A stretch of 64,000 bases of DNA from Alentia gelatinosa (lineage: Eukaryota > Annelida > Polychaeta > Phyllodocida > Polynoidae): positions 38,577,218 through 38,641,217 of the forward strand of contig OX465590.1 of assembly GCA_950022655.1 (NCBI GenBank), in the 5' to 3' direction. A program made the position numbers and the translations under genes. The notes below the pieces were generated by a model. That model did no database searches, was not told the DNA's origin, and saw only the letters and a list, made by a program, of their open reading frames with translations. The first letter of the stretch is position 1, and each line of letters opens with the position of its first letter. Of the stretch, positions 57,162-64,000 are shown one piece after another.

Positions 57162-57554
57162 AGCCTCACACACGCCTATGCCTATAGGGCACAGAGTGAT
57201 TGCTAGTTCTGCAATCATCCGTCAGGAAATTACAAGGTAGCGCCACTGTAGTCGAGGGGGTAACTATTGTTACTAGTGTCTTTAATCTATGGAAAATATT
57301 AAGCTGAAAAAAAAGCTTTTCCTGGAGGAAAGGTATACCCCACAACAGCCCACAAGGTGTGAAGTATCGGCCATACACCATGAGAGAAAAATACACTACA
57401 ATATTTTGATGAGGCTAAAATCCCTCCATGGCAAGCCCCCACCCAAAAGATATTTCGGATAAAATCCATAAATAATTGGTACTGCCACCTGGTGTTTTGG
57501 ATGGCGTTGGTGGGGGTTAAGATGGCCGTCTAAATAGCACAATAGCTATGTGCC
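57162..57554. mobile_element. GGCACAKAG-end element, uninterrupted copy
   Basis: Ends GGGCACAGAGTGATTGCTAG and (inverted) AATAGCACAATAGCTATGTG, CC. The inverse complement aligns with 63022-63600, where the same element is split by a 309-bp MITE. Shared: GCGCCACTGTAGTCG, GGATAAAATCCATAAATAAT, CAAAACAC..GGTG. Confidence 0.78.
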
Positions 57555-58028
57555 TAGACTGGCTTCAGACCCTGCATCCTATGTCTACTCTCCTCGCTGG
57601 GATACAGGGACTGGTAGAATTGGTAATGGTGTTAGATTTCTGGCGCTGTATCTGGCGCTGTATAGCGCCAGTATTTCCAACACTCTCCATACAGATATCA
57701 TGGCTACTTGTCAGATATCTGATAGGAGATTGATACCTTCTCACTTTGATCTTGATCAGGTCACAGTCAGGAGTAGGCTAAATTTATTGCTATGACAACA
57801 CAGGCGGCCAGGGAACCGGAGGAGGGGAGGGGGGAGGGTTAGGAGGAAGTATAGGGTTACAGGGAGTGGCTTGGCGCCATAAACAGGAGATTCTGTTTCT
57901 GCTGGACAAGTCTTTGATTCATGGGCCAGTCAGAGAAGGATACATACTTTAATGAACTTTATTCTGATTGGGATTAATCATTTAATGAATGTTCATAATC
58001 AAAGACTTGAGCAAGTCTACTATGTGCC
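57546..58028. mobile_element. CTAGACT-end MITE, copy d, with perfect 9-bp target duplication
   Basis: The 465-bp element (57555-58019) is flanked by CTATGTGCC on both sides (57546-57554, 58020-58028). It is inserted into the end of the GGCACAKAG element. The body contains GGAGGGGAGGGGGGAGGG and a doubled TCTGGCGCTGTAT. Confidence 0.93.
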
Positions 58029-58243
58029 CTATTCAGAGCAGGCCACCCCTGCAGACACTTCCAGCCACACACACGCCTACGCCTATACACACACCCGTAC
58101 CCCTCCATCCCTACACCCCCCCCCCCGCCCCCTCCCACCCCACAAACCACCACCTGCAGCGCCAATGACGGTCTCCGCTGGTACTTAGTCGCGTCTTCCC
58201 ATCGTCAGCACCTCCCGCCGGGTGACCAGCGAAACCTCCCAGG

Positions 58244-58360
58244 CCACGCCCACCTGTCAATCAAACTCTATACTCACAAGCCGGAAACGTCCCCTCTCCG
58301 CCCATGCGCAGAACGAAGGGGACCTAACTTCCTGTGAGCATCATTCGGCGCATGCGTCGA
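58244..58360. promoter_or_regulatory. Candidate promoter: GC box, ETS and NRF1 cluster
   Basis: CCACGCCCAC (about 58244), CCGGAA (58281), CATGCGCA (58303), ACTTCCTG (58327) and GCGCATGCG (58348-58356) fall within 115 bp of CpG-rich sequence. Such clusters mark animal housekeeping promoters. Transcription direction and gene are unknown. Confidence 0.45.
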
Positions 58361-58479
58361 GGCGTTAAACGGTGTGATTACGACGGGGTGCCAGGGGGAG
58401 GGGACGCTTATATCTTAAGGCAAATTACGCCAACTGACAGTTTCCTCTTCAATTAGGTTTAGCGGCGTCTTTTTGGGGT

Positions 58480-59630
58480 GATGCTCAGACTTACTTTACG
58501 GGCTCTGTCGCGGCCCGAGGTTTCCTCCGCAGGGAAATAATCAAGACCTGAACCCCGCGTCGCTGGCTTCATCTCACTGCGCTAACTTCTACTTAAGTTG
58601 TTGGATTTTTTCCTCAAGACTTCAGCTTAAACTTTTATATGTAAAAAAGTTTTCCTTTTTCGTAGTGGTTCTGTTGTTTCCACACAAAAAATCTCGATTA
58701 CTTTGCTAAAAATGATTTTAATAGCCAATAGGAACCAAGGATTTAGGATAGGTGCATGTTTTTTTTGGTTTTTTTTATCGATATAGTTCGCCAATGAGAA
58801 TACATTTAGCGGTCTACCACTATTCCCTTATTACTCTTGTAATGTCTGAGTACGAACCTCGGGCCCGAAAATTCTCTTTCTTGATGTGGTCGGGAAAGCG
58901 ATAGGTTTGTCGAGGATTTTAATGCTACGTTCACAAATCTCCAGCTTAAACTTTTGTCAAGTTGTGGGAGTTAAAAACCCGGCAAATTGTTGTAAACAGT
59001 CCTAACGACTTTAAACACTGCTATTAAACATAACACAGCGACCACTGTTTTCTATTCTCTACGGTATCGATCTAATTTCTCTGGATTTTATATAAATTTT
59101 ATGATAAGACGAGTAAAGGTTACCTATTGTTCGTCTTTGTTCCAGTAACACATATCCAACCTTTGAACAATAAAATCTACCTCCACGGATCTTATATGAG
59201 GCTCATTAGCATCAAATAATGGATGAATTGGGCATCAACAACCTAAGAAGGTTAATATGTATCTCTCAGCCCCAACATCCGCTGAGACAAAGATATCGGG
59301 AAGCCGGACGGAAATACCACAGACTGAGGTAGACGGAGCGATACAAATAGTAACCCTTTTTAAACGTTTCGGGGAAATGGCATCCCCTGACTTGGCTTAC
59401 CGCTTCATGTAATAGGCCCGGTAGCGGTGGGCAGGGAAATGTCAGTATGTGGCATTTCTGCTGATTGCCTTGATGAGTTTGTTAAGGAGATACTCGTGAG
59501 GTGGGTTTTAGGTTTACCAGGAGCAGCTCAGATGAGTTTATGGTGAGCCTCTGACAGTGTGCCAAGATACTCTGTAGATTTGGAACAAAGCTTTATTAGT
59601 ACGTGAATCTATCTTAGCCTGCTATAAAAG
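58480..59630. other. Unassigned sequence beside the promoter-like island
   Basis: AT-rich with T runs; no exon recognised on either strand. Confidence 0.4.
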
Positions 59631-59639
59631 TCCTTTATA

Positions 59640-60290
59640 TGCTTAAGTTATGAACTCATTCTCAACAAGTTTGTGAGTACGGTAACCAATACTCGGTGAT
59701 TTATCTTGTTTTCTTTTGTTTATTCCAACCAGTTCTATCGTATTGGTAAACCTTCCACTGGAATCTCGTTCATAATCCATTACAATACGACGCGTAAGTG
59801 ATTTACTGATAAGTATTTGTAGGCTAAGATAAAATCAGAAACATATGAATTCGCGTTTGGTCTGAGTCCTTGTTCACCATCTCAATTGGTACGCTTCGAA
59901 ATATCCCTTCGACTCTCGCCTCGTTCATATTACTTCACGCTCTAAACTCGCTGACGAACGGGGACACGGACCAAACACTCATCAATTTCTTTCTTATCAT
60001 CGAACCCTGGTATAAATGTCCGTAGGCTTAACATTAGGAACACGTTCTCAACAGGCTTGCGAGTACGGTGACTCATACTGAACGGGTGATAAACAAATAC
60101 ATATTACCAGGCTAAGATAAAACCAGAAACATATCCGTGCTTGGTCTGCGTCCCCGTTCACCATCTCGTATATGGAACGCTTCGGAATACTCACTCGGTT
60201 ATTGGCTCGTTTATATTTCTTCTTTTCCAAACTCGATGGCGAACGGGACTCAGACCAAACATTCCATAATTCCTTTCTTAGTATCTCTCA
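59640..60290. mobile_element. Two adjoining hairpin elements, GTTTGGTC-arm type
   Basis: Copy 2 (59640-59995) has arms GCGTTTGGTCTGAGTCC and GGGACACGGACCAAACAC with centre GACTCTCGCCTCGTT. Copy 3 (60012-60290) has GCTTGGTCTGCGTCCCC and GACTCAGACCAAAC with centre CACTCGGTTATTGGCTCGTT. An end module (TAGGCTTAACATTAGGAAC) separates them at 60021. Confidence 0.8.
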
Positions 60291-60299
60291 TTTACACAC

Positions 60300-60790
60300 T
60301 CAGAACACACTCATTAAAAATTCATAAAAAAATAAATACACACTCATCTCACTGCTGCAATTCACGATAAAGAAAAATCTCCGTTTTGAGGTCCACCTTG
60401 CATGTCATTACAAGAGATCTATATTAACTTATTTTATAGTTATCTCATATATTTCCTGAGGTAAATATCGCAGCAATTCTATTAAAGTTCCCAGCTGAAT
60501 TCTATGAGAATTCCCAGATAAATATGGTAATTTCCGCAACTATATGGTCAACCGCAACTACTCTTCCAGCATGAAGAACTGTATCTGATTCTAATGTTTA
60601 GATACAAATAAAAACGAGAAAAGGTCACCCCACTCAAAGGTTCCAATTCCTTCCTATTAGAGATGGTCTCTGTTGTTGGTCCATTATAACATAAATAGAG
60701 AAGGACGTATTTTTAGTCATGGTGGGCCTGGTTTAATATCCTCACTGGCTGAAACTGACAGTGATGACCGGTGTGGGAAAACTCGACATT
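60300..60790. other. Intergenic, nothing recognised
   Basis: AT-rich, no repeat match. Confidence 0.45.
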
Positions 60791-60794
60791 ATCA

Positions 60795-61460
60795 TCCAAC
60801 TAATACAAAGTGTCCATAGAAGACATATAGGGAGTGTGTATCACCATACCCGGGGCATACAGTTATATCCACCTAATACAAAGTGTCCATAGAAGACATA
60901 TAGGGAGTGTGTATCACTATACCCGGGGCATACAGTTATATCCACCTAATACAAAGTGTCCAAAGAAGACATATAGGGAGTGTGTATCACCATACCCGGG
61001 GCATACAGATATATCCACCTAATACAAATGGTCCATAGAAAACACATAGGGAGTGTGTTATATCCACCTACTACAAATGGTTCATAGATAACACATAGTG
61101 AGTGTGTATCACCATACCCAGAGCCTTACAGATATATCCATCTAATAAAACATGTCCTTAGAAAACACATATATAGTGAGTGTGTATCACTATACCCGGA
61201 GCATACAGATATATCCACCTAATACAAAGTGTCCATAGAAAACATATAGGGAGTGTGTATCACCATACCTGGAGCATACAGTTATATTTACCTACTACAA
61301 ATGGTCCATAGAAAACATATAGGGAGTGTGCATCACCATACCCGGAGCATACAGATATATCCACCTTATACTAACTCTCCATAGAAAACACATAGGGAGT
61401 GTGTATCACCATACCCGGAGCATACAGATATTTCCACCTGATGCAAAGTATCCATAGCAA
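60795..61460 (+). repeat. 72-bp tandem array, about 9 copies
   Basis: The unit is ACCTAATACAAAGTGTCCAT, AGAAGACATATAGGGAGTGT, GTATCACCATACCCGGGGCA, TACAGATATATCC. Early units are nearly identical; later ones vary in length. The period is 24 codons, which leaves frames open, but there is no start context or known protein. The same unit is at 3365-3510. Confidence 0.93.
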
Positions 61461-61499
61461 CATGTATCTACATACCCAGAGCATACAGATATTGTATGA

Positions 61500-61715
61500 T
61501 CCAGGCTGTAAAATCTGGCATATACGGATGAATAGTGCCTATGAAAGTGGAAATAAGTGTACACACGGTATTGACTGGTTTCATATAAAAGCGGTTGTTT
61601 GCTCCTCGGATCTAACTCCGCGCAATATATCCTGGCATGCGCTCGGGTATTACCACGCGTCAACTCTTCGGAGCTTAGGGCTACTTGTATCTCAAACCAG
61701 TCAATTTTGTGTACT
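61500..61715. mobile_element. Palindromic element following the 72-bp array
   Basis: GACTGGTTTCATATAAAAGC, GGTTGTTTGCTCCTCGGA and CGCGTCAACTCTTCGGAGC, CAAACCAGTCAATTTTGTGT match 3950-4110. Array plus hairpin recur together at 3.4-4.1 kb. Confidence 0.72.
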
Positions 61716-61719
61716 TATT

Positions 61720-62620
61720 CCCAGTCCTGTGGTAGAATTGCTCAGGGACTTCTCTTTCCTGGGATTAACCAGAACCGAAATGTGCGTTTCAATCCTGGTT
61801 TTCCCCCAATCAGAACGCTCCGTTGGTCTGGGTCCACGCGCTTTGAATAAAACACCAGGCCTCCAGTCAAATTTCACCCGACATCTGAAGACTTTAATTC
61901 CCCTCCGAGGAGCGGCCAACCGCTGCTCTACTGCCCTGCGTGTCCCTCACACTACTCTCCCAGCCCTGGTGTGTTTACAGTTCCTTCTCCGAACCGTAGT
62001 CTTTGCTCTACTCTCATTACTGCATGTACGTTAAGGGGCAGTGGTCTCCTAAAGGGGAGGGAAAGGGAGGCTACTGACAGGACCGATGACTCTGACTCAG
62101 GGAAAGATTCCGAACGAGGCTTTGGTTTTAGCTTGTGTGATGGTTGCGAGTTTGCAATTGGTTCTTATTCTCCTGTTTTTCTTTTTCCTTCTTAAGCATC
62201 TGTGTTTTTTCTCTATTGCTTGTAGACTTATTCTAGACTTACTGTAGACTTGTCGCTTATTCTAGACGATAGTGTGGATATTTCTTAACATTTCCAGAAA
62301 CATATTTAAACATTGATTTTATGTTTTGATATACTTCTTAACTATGGAGTCTTTCCCTTTTGCTCCCTTTTTGTTAAAATCTGTAGCAATGAACCTTGTT
62401 CTGTCCTTTATATATTGTTCGCATTTATTATAAAAATAGTCAGTTCAGATAAAAAGAGAAAGAAAATAATTTCCAATACTTACATAATTCTGTAACACTG
62501 GTACTTCTACTTGGGTTTCACATGACCTAGTGTCTGTTTTCTCAGACACATTGCATATATCTTCTGATAAAGGCAGCTACATTTTGAACCCCTTTAATAT
62601 CTTAATACAATTTCCTTTCA
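61720..62620. other. Intergenic, nothing recognised
   Basis: The end of the 61399-62034 frame falls here; it begins inside the repeat and has no recognised motif. The rest is AT-rich. Confidence 0.4.
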
Positions 62621-62799
62621 TAGTCATTATAGCTATTACAGTGAATAGCATGCAGATAGTGAAGGAAATTCTTTTTGTAGTAAGCTAAAAGTCTGTGAGG
62701 CCATTCTAACCTTCAGGTAAAGTATATGAGCGTATGGCTCGCGCTGATAAAACAACAATTCTCCCGCATTAATTGTTGGCTCTGTTATTATCCTACACT

Positions 62800-63030
62800 T
62801 TATCCACCCCTGGTAATTTTCTGCATAGACTAAACAGTGGTTAGCCCATTAGTCAATGTGAAGGGTGACATAAATTCAGAAACCTATTCAAGTCTAGTGT
62901 CAGAGCTCGAGCCCTTCTCATTTGAATCGCTACGTAATTCACGTGGCTTCAACTTGTGAATTACTACGCGATTCAACCTCGATAGGATACAAGCTCTGAA
63001 CCTAAACTTTCATAGTTTTCCTCTATAGGG
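62800..63030. mobile_element. Hairpin element (superfamily H), GATTCAAAC/ATTACG-arm type, copy 4
   Basis: CACCCCTGGTAATTTTCTGC (end module, minus), TCATTTGAATCGCTACGTAA, centre CACGTGGCTTCAACTTGTGA, ATTACTACGCGATTCAACCT, CGATAGGATACAAGCTCTGA. Confidence 0.75.
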
Positions 63031-63600
63031 CACATAGCTATTGTGCTATGGAGGTGACCATCTTGCCCTGGACGCCATCCAAAACACTAGGGACCTGTTT
63101 CACTAGTTTTGTGACATGTCTAGATAGCGTCTAGATGGTGTGACTGGTTTCATAAGAACTCGACATTAGACTTTGTTTTGTCTGTTCTTGCTTCCACTGT
63201 TGGTGCCGCTTTTCGTGTCTGTCTAAAACTTTTGTCACGAAACTAGTGAAACATATCCATGATGTGTAGATTTGTCTAATTCTTATGTTTGGGGTCTGTC
63301 TCTTCCTAAGGGCAGCTACTTGTGTTGTCACGAAACTAGACAACCCCAATGTCTGTATGGTGTCACAGACATGTCACAAAACTAGTGAAACAGGTCCCAG
63401 GTGGGGGAACCAATTATCAAAGGATTTTATCATAAATCTGTTTGGGCTTGCTATGAAGGAATACTAGCCTTGTCTCAACGTTATCCATTGGTTATAACAG
63501 CAATAAACAGTGATTGCCACCCGACTACAGTGGCGCTATCTTACAAATTCCTGGCGGATGATGGCAGAAGTATCAATAACTCTGTGCCTGATAGTATTGA
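63022..63600. mobile_element. GGCACAKAG-end element split by a MITE
   Basis: GGGCACATAGCTATTGTGCT, CGCCATCCAAAACACTA, then (after the insert) AGGTGGGGGAACCAATTAT, GATTGCCACCCGACTACAGT, GGCGCTATCTTAC. It is the counterpart of 57162-57554 in the opposite orientation. Confidence 0.75.
63090..63398. mobile_element. 309-bp MITE with 31-bp perfect inverted ends
   Basis: GGGACCTGTTTCACTAGTTT, TGTGACATGTC is exactly inverted at 63368-63398. The interior has further inverted pieces (GTCACGAAACTAG, ACTGGTTTCATAAG). The target duplication is unclear; the paralogue at 57490 shows the pre-insertion sequence. Confidence 0.9.
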
Positions 63601-63774
63601 CTTCCCTAAAGAGGTTCAAGTCTCGACGAGGGGCACTTCACGAGTGGAAATGCTACGAAGTCAGCAGGAGTTATTTCTGATGACGCAGGTGATATACATT
63701 ACAGATGTAGACTGAGAATGATGCACCACCGCTAGATAATTGAATTGAGTGATTCTCCCGGGCGTGACCAGAGT

Positions 63775-63960
63775 CAGTCATCCGGAACGCACACAGAGGC
63801 GCCCTCTCACGGTGGCTGATGATTCAATACGCGGGCCGGCAACTTCCGGTCTGCGCCGCCTAGCGGTGTGCAGTGAAGCGGAACGTCCGATAAGGGGGAT
63901 CCTGACAACGGATGTGACGTCAGGGCAAGGTCAGAGGTCAGACGGCTGAGACGGGCAGAC
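63775..63960. promoter_or_regulatory. Candidate promoter at the window edge: ETS, CRE and DR1 motifs
   Basis: CCGGAA (63782-63787), ACTTCCGGT (63842-63850), full CRE TGACGTCA (63916-63923) and a perfect direct repeat AGGTCAGAGGTCA (63929-63941, DR1 type bound by RXR/HNF4-class receptors) lie in CpG-rich sequence. The gene, if any, would run past 64000 or leftward. Confidence 0.42.
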
Positions 63961-64000
63961 GACAATTGTCTGGTGAAGGTGGCGCGGGAAGGTGACGAGG

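Noticed and set aside
56844..57218. 125-codon minus frame with leucine and proline runs
   Set aside because: Runs come from low-complexity GGAGGAGG and GTGGGGGTG DNA; no recognisable protein.
60834..62034. 211-codon and shorter frames over the 72-bp array
   Set aside because: They begin in satellite units and run into a hairpin element. No recognised domain.
1..64000. CRISPR arrays, bacterial operons, tRNA or rRNA genes
   Set aside because: The tandem arrays have no unique spacers. No A/B-box pair with a cloverleaf and no rRNA sequence was noticed by eye; a tRNAscan run would settle tRNAs.

Overview
This is eukaryotic, gene-poor DNA from an invertebrate animal, almost certainly a lophotrochozoan. 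The reason is one clear gene on the minus strand (8101-10158): the repeat-bearing exon of a pedal peptide/orcokinin-type neuropeptide precursor, with dozens of FDSIG-type peptides separated by KR/KK/RR cleavage sites. Precursors of this layout are typical of molluscs, annelids and related phyla. A mollusc is my best guess, helped weakly by a repeat fragment near 28.56 kb; the sequence does not settle the phylum. No bacterial gene organisation, rRNA, tRNA, virus or intact transposase was recognised.

The precursor exon encodes 685 residues with 38 peptide copies in three blocks: 6 LDSLGGGEIPL-type copies (GC-rich DNA), 16 FDSIGHQS-type copies, 15 FDSIGGNS-type copies and one final FDSISHQS copy. 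It starts at a good splice acceptor (intron/exon border 10159/10158) and ends in a stop at 8101-8103, with AATAAA at 7930-7935. The signal-peptide exon was not found and must lie at higher coordinates.

Nearly everything else is repeats, mostly short non-autonomous DNA transposons (MITEs). Families with several copies here: a 450-bp element with CTAGACT ends and 9-bp target duplications (25.0, 30.5, 49.3, 57.6 kb); piggyBac-like TTAA elements (19.7, 47.6 kb); three PIF/Harbinger-like families with TAA/TTA duplications; a GGCCCCGTTGC element (12.1, 45.2 kb); and a foldback family with GTGGGATTCA ends. Paralogous empty sites and nested insertions support mobility for several of them. The most unusual pattern is a set of hairpin elements that share a central motif (like CGAGGC..GCCGAGT) and an end module (like GTTAAGCCTATGG..AGGGGTGAGATAA) but have different palindromic arms.

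Tandem arrays lie at 15.7-16.4 kb (about 54 bp), 18.4-18.8 kb (13 bp), 42.6-43.3 kb (43 bp), 49.0-49.8 kb (11 bp, split by a MITE) and 60.8-61.5 kb (72 bp). A few GC/CpG-rich islands (16.5, 22.3, 33.2-33.8, 39.1, 40.3, 52.2, 58.3, 63.8 kb) carry clusters of NRF1-, ETS-, CCAAT-, YY1-, CRE- or CTCF-like motifs and may be promoters or first exons of genes whose other exons I could not identify.
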